DNA of 8,835 nucleotides, from positions 1 through 8,835 of the forward strand of contig CAIJXA010000058.1 in assembly GCA_903824515.1 (NCBI GenBank), given 5' to 3'. Of the stretch, positions 1 through 6,623 are shown piece after piece. The notes beneath the pieces are model-generated. The model made no database searches. It had not been told where the DNA came from and was given only the letters and a program-made list of their open reading frames with translations. Position 1 is the stretch's first letter; each line of letters begins with the position of its first letter. The position numbers and the translations under genes were made by a program. The stretch comes from an uncultured bacterium (lineage in GTDB: Bacteria; Patescibacteriota; Minisyncoccia; Moranbacterales; GWC2-37-73).

Positions 1-240
1 AAAGCCTGAAAATTGAGAAGGGCTATCGAGATAACCCGACGAGATTTGAAGGTTTTGCAGCCGGAATTTTCAGATTTCAGCCGACAAGAGCATTTTTTTG
101 TTTTATCCATGGGGTGAGATTTGCAGCAGGCTCTTAGCCCTCGGCCATTGTTTTCGGCCGAGGAGCGGCTCTAAAAAGCAAGCAAGCGAAGTAAAAATTT
201 TACCACTTAGTTTCCGCAGAGATACATTGCACATGACCAG
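1..240. other. Unassigned region downstream of the metallopeptidase gene
   Basis: No gene can be assigned with confidence. On the minus strand an ATG at 110-108 opens a frame of about 36 codons that runs off the left edge, beginning MDKTKKCSCRLKSENSG. On the plus strand a frame is open from base 3 to a TAG at 135-137. Neither resembles a family I recognise. The stretch 1-170 is visibly richer in G and C than the other spacers and repeats short words (gagatttg, ttttgcagc, cagccg), which would fit a dispersed intergenic repeat or the edge of an unknown short gene. It ends in the hairpin listed separately. Confidence 0.3.
139..163. repeat. GC-rich hairpin (inverted repeat)
   Basis: CCTCGGCC (139-146) pairs perfectly with GGCCGAGG (156-163) around a 9-base loop. 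It lies about 80 bases beyond the stop of the metallopeptidase gene. Neither side is followed by a convincing T-run, so it may stop or stabilise the transcript end, but it is not a textbook terminator. Confidence 0.45.
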
Positions 241-2103
241 TTAATTTGATTCTTTGTTTTCAAAAGCGAAACCTCCTTTCAATTCATCCCAGGACTTCCT
301 GATAAAATCAATATCCAAAGTCTCCAAGTCTGATTCCTTAATAAAGCCATTTTGCAACAACATGCACAGCGAGTCCAGATTCAATCCGCGCACCAAGGCA
401 AATTTTTCCAATCCAGCCTCTCTCAAGCGATTCATCACGGCCAATTGCTCCAAATACACAGTATCCTTGCTTTTGCTCAAAATTGCTGCTGCCAAGCCAG
501 TGTCCTCACCTGTTTTAAATAACCGCTTACAGCTTCGCATAGCTGCGGCCAAAAGTTCCTCAGGTTTTTCACTAAGGTCAATTTTTTCAGTGGTTTCTAG
601 ATATATTTTCAAAGAACAATCATAATATGCTTTTACGCAGTCCAAATAATTTCCACCATTTATTTTTTTTGCCATAGCCTTTACATAGTATGGCTTCGGC
701 AACTCGCCAAAACCAAATATCTCCTCGGACACCATTTTCTGCATTGACATGGCTGCGCCCTCAGTAAGAACTTCCATCCGATCTCCCCCAATTTTATTAT
801 AAAGCTTCAATTTTATTTTATCTTGATTCAAGGCTTGCATGAAATGAGTAAACTCATGACCAAGCAAAACAGTAACGAGTTCCTGAATTGATCTATCTCT
901 TGATGGTGCTTTAATAACCTTCTGAACTGAATCTACTTTCATTGACGCGAACCTATCGCTTGCCACAAATTGCCATTTTCCATCGGGGGCTGGTCCCTTT
1001 CTTTTTGGATCATAATCGCTGGCCGGCGTTGAACTCTTTTTATCATATCTTTCCAGAAAAGCATCAGCATATTTTGAAAAAACTTGTTGGGATATATTCT
1101 TTTTTGTTATTTTGTCAAAATCCAAGCCGCACTCTGTAGCTTTTTGCTTTTTTGTTTTTTCATTTTCAATATAGTTTCTTTCCGCTTCATTTGCATATGC
1201 CGTTATCTTCTCGCCAATTTGTTTGTAGTTACCCTCACCATCAAGCTCATATTCGACGCCATAAACCAGCTTGTCGAATCTGGAATACATCGAAACAAAA
1301 TTTTTCAAGCCTGCAAATTGCTGGGTTAATTTCTTTTCATCCTCCGACAGATTTTCTTCTCCGATATCGTCGGCCAAAAGTCTTATTTTCACAACCTGCA
1401 TAAATTGCTCGACAATAACCTCATTCACTCGCTTCCTATATTGATCCACTATGGCGCGAGCAACATCCTCATAACCTTTTGACCTATTTTCGTCCAAAGA
1501 TAGCTCTGTCGAGTTCTTCAATTTTTGTTTGAAATTTCGAAGTTTTTGAAGCTTATCCAAAGCCGCTTCAGGATTGAGAACCACACTAAAAGGCCTGCCA
1601 AGCTCAACACCCTCCATGCTGATTTCTCCTAAATCATTCACATTCGCCATCATTCTTTTGAGCAGCTCGTCTTCTGAATATTTTTTTGATTGTCCTTCTA
1701 TTTCTTGCAATTGAGCGCCCTTGATGCTCGCAATTTTTCCCCTATTTTGAAGAATGATTTTTTTTACCTCTTCGACGTCATCAGTTTCAACCTCGATTCC
1801 GGTATGCGCATGAAGAAGCTCCTTTCCCTTCTGTATTAAAAGATATTCTGGATATATTGCTGCTGAACTGACCTTGATTCCATATATTTCTTCAAATTCT
1901 GTGCCAAGTTCATTTTCAAAAGAAAGAATATCATTTCTTTCTTCTGCTGAAAGCTCTATTGCATCAATCTCACCGCTTTGAATTTTTTTCAACTTTTCAA
2001 TACTCTGGTCCACAGATAAAAAAGCGCGCTCCGGATAAAGCCTCTTTTCTCTTCCTTCTTTTTCTGAAAATTCCAACATGGGAACAAATGATTCAATACT
2101 CAT
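241..2103 (-). CDS. DUF1704/MATCAP-like zinc metallopeptidase (putative tyrosine-type carboxypeptidase)
   Basis: Predicted zinc-dependent peptidase of 620 residues. The C-terminal half matches the DUF1704/MATCAP pattern as I know it. A strand-rich lead-in (GKWQFVASDRFASMKV, about 375-390) is followed by the zinc motif HEFTH at 416-420. The likely third ligand is E448 in LTEGAAM, 27 residues after the second His, the spacing of the EEGLA/QEGLA motif of this family. A later SKDTVYLEQL (545-554) resembles the family's FTKDxVYLxGL block. Residues 1-370 are charged and helix-rich with no domain I recognise and no signal peptide or membrane segment, so it is probably cytoplasmic. Human MATCAP removes C-terminal tyrosine from tubulin; the bacterial substrate is unknown. 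Bacterial relatives often sit beside ATP-grasp ligases, as here. It starts at an ATG without a clear Shine-Dalgarno and has its own extended -10 promoter behind the upstream terminator. Family is fairly sure; substrate is not. Confidence 0.75.
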   Translation of the reverse strand: MSIESFVPMLEFSEKEGREKRLYPERAFLSVDQSIEKLKKIQSGEIDAIELSAEERNDILSFENELGTEFEEIYGIKVSSAAIYPEYLLIQKGKELLHAHTGIEVETDDVEEVKKIILQNRGKIASIKGAQLQEIEGQSKKYSEDELLKRMMANVNDLGEISMEGVELGRPFSVVLNPEAALDKLQKLRNFKQKLKNSTELSLDENRSKGYEDVARAIVDQYRKRVNEVIVEQFMQVVKIRLLADDIGEENLSEDEKKLTQQFAGLKNFVSMYSRFDKLVYGVEYELDGEGNYKQIGEKITAYANEAERNYIENEKTKKQKATECGLDFDKITKKNISQQVFSKYADAFLERYDKKSSTPASDYDPKRKGPAPDGKWQFVASDRFASMKVDSVQKVIKAPSRDRSIQELVTVLLGHEFTHFMQALNQDKIKLKLYNKIGGDRMEVLTEGAAMSMQKMVSEEIFGFGELPKPYYVKAMAKKINGGNYLDCVKAYYDCSLKIYLETTEKIDLSEKPEELLAAAMRSCKRLFKTGEDTGLAAAILSKSKDTVYLEQLAVMNRLREAGLEKFALVRGLNLDSLCMLLQNGFIKESDLETLDIDFIRKSWDELKGGFAFENKESN

Positions 2104-2158
2104 ATTAATAAAAAATATTCTATCAGCTGTTTAAGTCTTCAAGCTTATGTATTTTATC

Positions 2159-2167
2159 ATTATACCA
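2159..2167 (-). promoter_or_regulatory. Extended -10 promoter of the metallopeptidase gene
   Basis: On the minus strand the sequence reads TGGTATAAT, a perfect -10 hexamer with the TG of an extended -10 element. No good -35 box lies 17 bases upstream, which an extended -10 can tolerate. Transcription would start near base 2152, giving a leader of about 50 bases before the ATG at 2103. It lies just past the terminator of the ATP-grasp run, which supports a separate transcription unit. Confidence 0.6.
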
Positions 2168-2176
2168 CAAAATGCA

Positions 2177-2205
2177 ACAAAAAAATGACCAGCCATTGGT
2201 CATTT
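2177..2205 (-). terminator. Intrinsic terminator of the ATP-grasp operon
   Basis: On the minus strand AAATGACCA (2205-2197) pairs with TGGTCATTT (2191-2183) around the loop ATGGC. The descending arm runs straight into a seven-T tract. It sits about 40 bases after the TAG of the third ATP-grasp gene, so it should end the transcript of the three ligases and separate them from the metallopeptidase gene. Confidence 0.8.
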
Positions 2206-2243
2206 CCTGTTTCGGAACTTTCATTTTCGGAAAAGCTCCTTAT

Positions 2244-3101
2244 CTATTTTTTGCTGCGCTTTTCAATTGCATATTCAATAATATGCTTGGCCGGATTTAT
2301 TCCAGTCACTAATTTAAATTTCTCCCACTGCGGGGTAACATTCACCTCAATAACATATATGTCGCCATCATGCTCAAAAAGATCAACCCCGGCAACCTCA
2401 TATCCCATCGCGGCCGTTGCCTTAATTGAGATTTTCTCCATCTCTTCACCAATTTCAATCTTTTCAGCTCTTGTTCCGCGAATATTTGATTTATATTGAC
2501 CCTCATTAATAAAGCGTTTGAAACTTCCAACCACCTTTCCGCAGACCACAAAAACCCTGAAGTCACTCACGATTGGAAAATATTGTTGAACCAAATAATC
2601 TGGCCTACTGAGGGAGAAAAAATCCTGCGCCTCCTCAAGCGTGACGAGCTTCTGAATACCTCTTCCCTTGCATCCCAAAATCGGTTTTGCAAGAATCGGA
2701 AAACTCAGCTCCTTCAAAACATTTCCCCATCCTTCAATATTATTTGCTTGAAAAGTCTTAGGGTGCTTAATGCCGCCTTGAAAAAGCCTCTTCGCCTGCT
2801 GAATTTTTCCGGACACATAACAGCCAGCGAGCGTTTGCTCGATGATTGTCACGTTTTTCTCCACAAGCATTTCAGCCAGCAATTGAGCTTCTTCGATGTG
2901 CCTGTCATATCCCCTGAAAATAACCACATCAAAATCACAAATATCCACACCGCCGCGTGTTGCAACAAAAACATCTCCGACTATTTCAAAAATAATTTCT
3001 GAAAACTTCAGGACTGTCGCATGATGTCCAGCAAGTTGGACTGCTTCGGACAAATCTTTCGTGTTTGCTGTGGCTGGCCCAATGATTGCAAATTTCAACA
3101 T
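2244..3101 (-). CDS. RimK-like ATP-grasp ligase
   Basis: ATP-grasp ligase of 285 residues, closest in feel to the RimK/alpha-L-glutamate ligase and glutathione synthetase group. These enzymes use ATP to form an acyl phosphate and join an amine, often an amino acid, to a carboxyl group. Visible features are an N-terminal alpha/beta domain (MLKFAIIGP onward), nucleotide lysine K139 in ILAKP, and the glycine loop GCKGRGI (143-149). The hinge is YLVQQYF, followed by DFRVFVV (180-186; D180, R182) and YKSNIRGT (203-210). Metal ligands are D240 in VAGVDLFE and E252/N254 in VIEVNVTP. All key positions are intact, so it should be active. The first acceptor and the added group cannot be read from sequence. 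It is the last gene of the three-ligase run, 64 bases after its neighbour, and is followed by a strong terminator. A TATAAT in that gap may give it extra transcription. It ends in a lysine-rich tail (KRSKK). Confidence 0.85.
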   Translation of the reverse strand: MLKFAIIGPATANTKDLSEAVQLAGHHATVLKFSEIIFEIVGDVFVATRGGVDICDFDVVIFRGYDRHIEEAQLLAEMLVEKNVTIIEQTLAGCYVSGKIQQAKRLFQGGIKHPKTFQANNIEGWGNVLKELSFPILAKPILGCKGRGIQKLVTLEEAQDFFSLSRPDYLVQQYFPIVSDFRVFVVCGKVVGSFKRFINEGQYKSNIRGTRAEKIEIGEEMEKISIKATAAMGYEVAGVDLFEHDGDIYVIEVNVTPQWEKFKLVTGINPAKHIIEYAIEKRSKK

Positions 3102-3126
3102 ATATATGCTTCAAAAAAAATGAGAA

Positions 3127-3132
3127 ATTATA
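3127..3132 (-). promoter_or_regulatory. Possible internal -10 element before the third ATP-grasp gene
   Basis: A perfect TATAAT on the minus strand lies 26 bases before the ATG at 3101. There is no -35 box at the right distance and no TG extension. A small hairpin (GCAGA 3136-3140 with TCTGC 3146-3150) lies just upstream. In AT-rich DNA this could be chance. Confidence 0.25.
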
Positions 3133-3165
3133 CTTGCAGAATATCTCTGCCGTTCCTATTGCCGA

Positions 3166-4134
3166 CTAAACTGGTAGGAGTTCAATGAAAGCCTCGAAGT
3201 CTTTCCTCTGGAGCTCAGCATCCTTCAGGTCTTCAATCAAACAAAGTCCTGGCACAGAATTCATTTCAATAAAAAATGGCGTGCCTTTTTCGTCAAAAAA
3301 GAAATCGAGAGAATATTGAGCCTTGGTGAAAATCATCAATCTTGCAATGATTTTCTCAGCCATAACCAAGACATTTTCAGGAATTTTTTCCAATGGAACG
3401 CGAACGCTCGAAGCGCCTTGATGCATGTTGGTGAAAAGTGAACCATTCTTTGCAACTCGAGAAAGCGCATACAAGGGCATATGATTGATATAGGTAATCC
3501 GCAAATCAGCCAACTCGCCCTCAGCCGAAAAACCCGGGATGCCGTTGTCATTTTTGATAAATTCCTGCAAGATAATTGGATACACAAAAGACTCTTTCAA
3601 GATTTCCTCCTTGCTTCCGATCACAATGCCAAAACCGCCAGAACCCTGAAGAGGCTTGGCTACAACCCTTGAGGTGACAATTTTTTCCACTGCCTCAGTC
3701 AATTCACTTTCATTCAACGCCACCAGTGTTTGCGGCATATATTCAAAAAATAAAGCATACTGGGAAAGTTTGTTATCTATCATCATTCGAAAAAGTGGAC
3801 TGTTGAAAACTATTGCGTTTTTACCCATTGAAACTTTTAATGCAAACAACTCATGCTCTTGCGAACCTGGTGTTTTGTCATAAATAAGGTCCGGTGAGAT
3901 TTCTTTTTCCATTTTTTGCCATTTTCCGTCTCGAAAAGCCCAAGCCTTGGTAAAAATATTTTTTTTACTGTCATACCATTCAACACTTGCTCGATACATT
4001 TGAACATTTTTTTCCAAGGCCATCATGTGCCATTTTTCAAAAGCAGCTCTAGTTTGTTGATAAGTAATAGGAACCTCTTTCTCCCAATCATCCCCAGCGT
4101 AGATAACCACCACATTCTTGGTTTCTTTTTGCAT
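3166..4134 (-). CDS. ATP-grasp ligase, glutathione-synthetase/RimK-like
   Basis: ATP-grasp protein of about 322 residues from the ATG at 4134; an in-frame TTG at 4146 would add four. I prefer the ATG because a weak GGGA lies about 7 bases before it. The N-terminal 130 residues (VVVIYAGDDWEKEV, then ISPDLIYDKTP and a FNSPLFRMMIDNKLSQY block) look like the lead domain of glutathione-synthetase-like ligases. The catalytic part has K160 in VVAKPLQ, the glycine loop GSGGFG (164-169), hinge ILQEFI, ADLRITYIN (R212), D277 in SLDFFFDEKG, and E290/N292 in FIEMNSVPG. All expected ATP and metal residues are present. It starts 14 bases after the stop of the fusion ligase, so the two are almost certainly co-transcribed. 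It is clearly not a recent copy of either flanking ligase, suggesting three successive or alternative coupling steps rather than a duplication. Substrate unknown. Confidence 0.85.
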   Translation of the reverse strand: MQKETKNVVVIYAGDDWEKEVPITYQQTRAAFEKWHMMALEKNVQMYRASVEWYDSKKNIFTKAWAFRDGKWQKMEKEISPDLIYDKTPGSQEHELFALKVSMGKNAIVFNSPLFRMMIDNKLSQYALFFEYMPQTLVALNESELTEAVEKIVTSRVVAKPLQGSGGFGIVIGSKEEILKESFVYPIILQEFIKNDNGIPGFSAEGELADLRITYINHMPLYALSRVAKNGSLFTNMHQGASSVRVPLEKIPENVLVMAEKIIARLMIFTKAQYSLDFFFDEKGTPFFIEMNSVPGLCLIEDLKDAELQRKDFEAFIELLPV

Positions 4135-4148
4135 AAAATTTCCCAAAC

Positions 4149-5591
4149 TTATTTATTCACATCAATTAAAAACTTTCCTAAATTTTTCTTGCCGATAATA
4201 ACTGAGTATTTCAACTCATCGCGATCAACAATATTTGCATTAGCACTTACCATTATTTCATCTAGCACAAACTGCACCTTGACCTTGGGCCGGATGGAAC
4301 AACCATGCGACGAATATACCACAACAAAATCAACCAAGCTAGTATCCTTTCCGAGATGTTCTTTCCGCAAATTATCTTCGATTTTTTGCGCTTCCTCGCG
4401 AGAAAATTCTTTCGGGAGCTCTATGGTATTGAAATAATCAATCACACTTCCAAAGCCTAGCTGACGTGCAAATTCCGTGTCGATAGATGTGGAATTTGCA
4501 CCAGTGTCAATCTTGGCCTCAATCTCAATTTCGACGCCACCCCTTCCAATCATTCTAACTTTTTCAACTGTTCCGATCACCTTACGTCCAGAAATGTCTT
4601 CGACTTCCTCCTCAATTTCTCCTCCAAAAATATCCCTCCCAACTCTCACTCCTCGTGCGGCTGTTTTTATTTTCAGTCCCTTGATACGCTCGAGCCTTTC
4701 TCTTAGTCCAGAAAGGTTCGCAACCTGAATTGAAAGTCCTGGACGAGCATTAATTTCCAAAAATACTGGCCCGCGTTCCCTGTCGATAGCCACATCAGCG
4801 CCCAAAAAACCCATTCCTGAAATTTCCTGAGCCTTGACCGCCAAAAGTAATATCTCTTTCCAATATGGAATTTTGATACCAGAAAGCAGCATTCTGGTTC
4901 CAGGAACATAGTCAATAATCTTTCCTTTGCCAAGAACTGCAGTTGTAGTCACGCCCGTTGCCAAATCGATGCCAACCCCAATTCCGCCTTGCTGCAAGTT
5001 AGCCTTACCTCCTGACTCTTTGGTTGGAAGCCGCAGCATCGCCATCACCGGAATACGATTAAAAACAATCACGCGAATATCCGGGATACCTTTGTATGCA
5101 TAAGGTTTAAATAATTTAAGCAGCGTCAGGCGTTCTTCAAAAAAAGCCGTATCAGGGGTGTTCGACAAAGAAAAAGCTCCGTCAATAATATTCAAAATAT
5201 GAGTCTTCAAATCATCCACTGTAACTTTTGAACCATCTGATTTGATCCAAACAGGTGCCGAAACTTCTTGAGAATCATCTTGCACAATTTTTTTTGACAA
5301 TTTTTTTCTACCATAAACAACCAGAATCCCACCGCCACCGAATCCACGATTAGGCTTGAGTGCAAAGGTAGAAGGAAGCGTGGTCCAATCAAAGATTTCT
5401 AATTCCTCCACAGACCTGATTTTAGCAAGCAGCTTTGGAACAGGAATTCCGCCCTTCCTCAAAGCGCGCTTGCTGAGAATTTTGTCATCGGCAAGACGCT
5501 TGGATTTTTTTTTGTTGTATGGACGGATATAGTCAAGGCTTCGAGCATTCAGCCCCAGCAATTTCCGCGCATTTTTGAACTGTTCAAACAT
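4149..5591 (-). CDS. Alpha-L-glutamate-ligase-like ATP-grasp fused to a retropepsin-like protease domain
   Basis: A 480-residue two-domain protein. Residues 1-310 match the TIGR02291-type 'alpha-L-glutamate ligase-like' ATP-grasp family: LGLNARSLDYIRPYN (12-26), DDKILSK (35-41), and K79 in ALKP. They continue with glycine loop GFGGGG (83-88), GIPDIRVIVFNRIPVMAMLR (168-187), GGKANLQQGGIGVGIDLATG (194-213), D266 in LGADVAID and FLEINARPGL (277-286). Residues about 335-480 resemble the RimB/'ATP-dependent zinc protease' retropepsin-like family: the active-site motif KIDTGANSTSI (360-370, D362), CSIRPKVKV (431-439) and VIIGKKNLG (464-472). Such a domain normally carries one catalytic Asp and works as a dimer. 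In proteobacteria, as I recall, the two parts are separate neighbouring genes next to a transglutaminase-7TM protein. Here they are fused and the 7TM gene lies upstream. The ATG start has no clear Shine-Dalgarno. Domain calls are firm; the reaction is inferred. Confidence 0.85.
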   Translation of the reverse strand: MFEQFKNARKLLGLNARSLDYIRPYNKKKSKRLADDKILSKRALRKGGIPVPKLLAKIRSVEELEIFDWTTLPSTFALKPNRGFGGGGILVVYGRKKLSKKIVQDDSQEVSAPVWIKSDGSKVTVDDLKTHILNIIDGAFSLSNTPDTAFFEERLTLLKLFKPYAYKGIPDIRVIVFNRIPVMAMLRLPTKESGGKANLQQGGIGVGIDLATGVTTTAVLGKGKIIDYVPGTRMLLSGIKIPYWKEILLLAVKAQEISGMGFLGADVAIDRERGPVFLEINARPGLSIQVANLSGLRERLERIKGLKIKTAARGVRVGRDIFGGEIEEEVEDISGRKVIGTVEKVRMIGRGGVEIEIEAKIDTGANSTSIDTEFARQLGFGSVIDYFNTIELPKEFSREEAQKIEDNLRKEHLGKDTSLVDFVVVYSSHGCSIRPKVKVQFVLDEIMVSANANIVDRDELKYSVIIGKKNLGKFLIDVNK

Positions 5592-5877
5592 ATTCTGTAA
5601 CCATTTAAGTATGTAAACTTTTTATCGTTCAGGTATTAAAAATGTAGTCTGCAAAATTAATTTATTGAAATAAATAGAAATATGCTTCGCGAAATATGCT
5701 TGAAATTAATTGTTTTCTATCTCTATCTTATTTCTATAGCATCTCTACTATATTTCTATTTTCATATCTATTCTATTTCTACTGCATTTCCATAATATTT
5801 CTATTGCATTTCTATCTTATTTCTACCATATCTCTACTATATTTCTATTGTGTTTCATTCGTAGATTCGCATCGTTT
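5592..5877. other. Spacer between the 7TM and fusion-ligase genes
   Basis: This 286-base AT-rich gap lies between the 7TM gene and the ligase run. About half is the 11-bp tandem array listed separately. The 127 bases next to the ligase start are non-repetitive. They must hold any leader or promoter of the ligase operon, but I see no convincing -35/-10 pair (GATAAA and TTGCAG occur at poor spacing). There is no terminator-like hairpin after the 7TM gene, so read-through into the ligases is possible. Confidence 0.5.
5719..5862. repeat. Degenerate 11-bp tandem repeat array (about 13 units)
   Basis: Thirteen consecutive units follow the plus-strand pattern ATTTCTAYNNY (for example atttctatagc, atctctactat, atttctattgc, atttctaccat). 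All are 11 bp except one 12-bp unit at 5763-5774. Unit starts can be walked without a gap from 5719 to 5852. The strand bias is extreme: almost no G on the plus strand. The period is close to one DNA helical turn, so the TTT/AAA blocks would face the same side and could bend the DNA. Eleven is not a multiple of three, so this is not a coding repeat. Confidence 0.85.
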
Positions 5878-6534
5878 TTATTTTATATTCTTCAAAACAT
5901 CTTTAAACCTCACATATTCCGTAAGACGTAGTCCATCCCATTTACCGAGGAAGATATTTATTGGGATTGTAATCAAGATCATCCATGGAAAAGCAATTAT
6001 TCCGCGAATAAGAATTGGCCAACTTGCCAAATAATAACCAGCGAGTGAAATAACCAATGTTTCCACCGCAAGAATAATAGCAGTTCTATTTCCATTTTCG
6101 ATTTGAGCAACCACAAATTTTTCCACAATCGTAATCATAATCAAAATTGGAAAAATTGAAACGCTAGCAAGTCCGGTTCTTTGCATATAACCACCGAGAC
6201 TAAGTAACAATAGAATTGAAAACGCAATAATGCTTAAAGTTATTGCAACGCGAGGTAGATACAAAATGCGCAATCCCTTTAGAGCAACACGCATCAACAT
6301 TCCAACCAGAATAACACTAACAAAAACAGCCACTCCATAACGAAGTTGCGGCACAGCCAAAAATGCAAAAGTCACAATCGCAGGCGTATAAATTCCAAAG
6401 GCTTTAATTCCAACAACTTGACGAAAAAATGCAATCAAGGTCACAACGACTGGCAACATCAAAAGTAGAATGATGGTATCCAACGGAACACCCTGATTTA
6501 TAAGGAAACTAATAACCGGGCTAACATTGTTCAT
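5878..6534 (-). CDS. Stand-alone 7TM protein (transglutaminase-associated 7TM family)
   Basis: Integral membrane protein of 218 residues with about seven hydrophobic segments (roughly 20-37, 49-61, 66-84, 94-114, 126-140, 151-170 and 176-196). The pattern matches the membrane domain usually found at the C-terminus of 'inactive transglutaminase fused to 7 transmembrane helices' proteins. Matching blocks are LIAFFRQVVGIKAFGIYTP (33-51), YLPRVAITL (92-100), IFPILIMITIVEKF (127-140) and the closing GKWDGLRLTEYVRFKDVL (197-214). The periplasmic transglutaminase-like part is absent; only about 19 residues precede helix 1. In other bacteria this family sits with the ATP-grasp and retropepsin genes found just downstream here, so it probably forms a membrane partner or anchor for them (inference). 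It starts at an ATG 89 bases after ruvC with no clear Shine-Dalgarno. Its lower conservation relative to the enzymes is expected for a membrane domain. Confidence 0.75.
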   Translation of the reverse strand: MNNVSPVISFLINQGVPLDTIILLLMLPVVVTLIAFFRQVVGIKAFGIYTPAIVTFAFLAVPQLRYGVAVFVSVILVGMLMRVALKGLRILYLPRVAITLSIIAFSILLLLSLGGYMQRTGLASVSIFPILIMITIVEKFVVAQIENGNRTAIILAVETLVISLAGYYLASWPILIRGIIAFPWMILITIPINIFLGKWDGLRLTEYVRFKDVLKNIK

Positions 6535-6560
6535 AAAATTTTAAAAAAGTGATTATTTAT

Positions 6561-6623
6561 TAACGCATTAAAGAATTAACGGATTTGGATTTAAATTCGT
6601 TAATACGTTAATCCGTTAATCCA
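6561..6623. repeat. Reiterated (C/A)GTTAAT words with an 11-bp inverted repeat
   Basis: The ruvC-7TM gap is built from variants of one word: taacgcatta, attaacggatt, cgttaatacgttaatccgttaat and ccattaat. ATTAACGGATT (6575-6585) and AATCCGTTAAT (6610-6620) form a perfect 11-bp inverted repeat with a 24-base loop. There is no T-run on either side, so a terminator role is doubtful. It resembles the word-type spacers seen elsewhere in the window. Confidence 0.6.

Noticed and set aside
139..163. Intrinsic terminator of the metallopeptidase gene
   Set aside because: The stem is good but no T-run follows on the minus strand, so it is kept only as a hairpin.
254..625. Plus-strand open frame of 123 codons
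   Set aside because: It lies wholly inside the metallopeptidase gene on the other strand and its product resembles no family; it is an antisense shadow.
2496..3002. Plus-strand open frame of 168 codons
   Set aside because: It is antisense to the third ATP-grasp gene, whose motifs are intact in the minus frame.
3916..4437. Plus-strand open frame of 173 codons
   Set aside because: It spans the junction of two well-supported minus-strand ligases and is a low-complexity Ser/Phe-rich shadow.
4149..5591. Two genes (ligase and protease) joined by a sequencing error
   Set aside because: The frame is continuous with a plausible charged linker (about 310-335) and no stop or start between the domains, so a true fusion is simpler.
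5719..5862. CRISPR-like array
   Set aside because: Units are only 11 bp, directly abutting and degenerate, with no unique spacers and no cas genes nearby.
5696..6034. Plus-strand frame coding a Tyr/Phe/Ile/Ser-rich hydrophobic peptide
   Set aside because: The peptide is simply the translated 11-bp array running into the antisense of the 7TM gene; the period is not a multiple of three.
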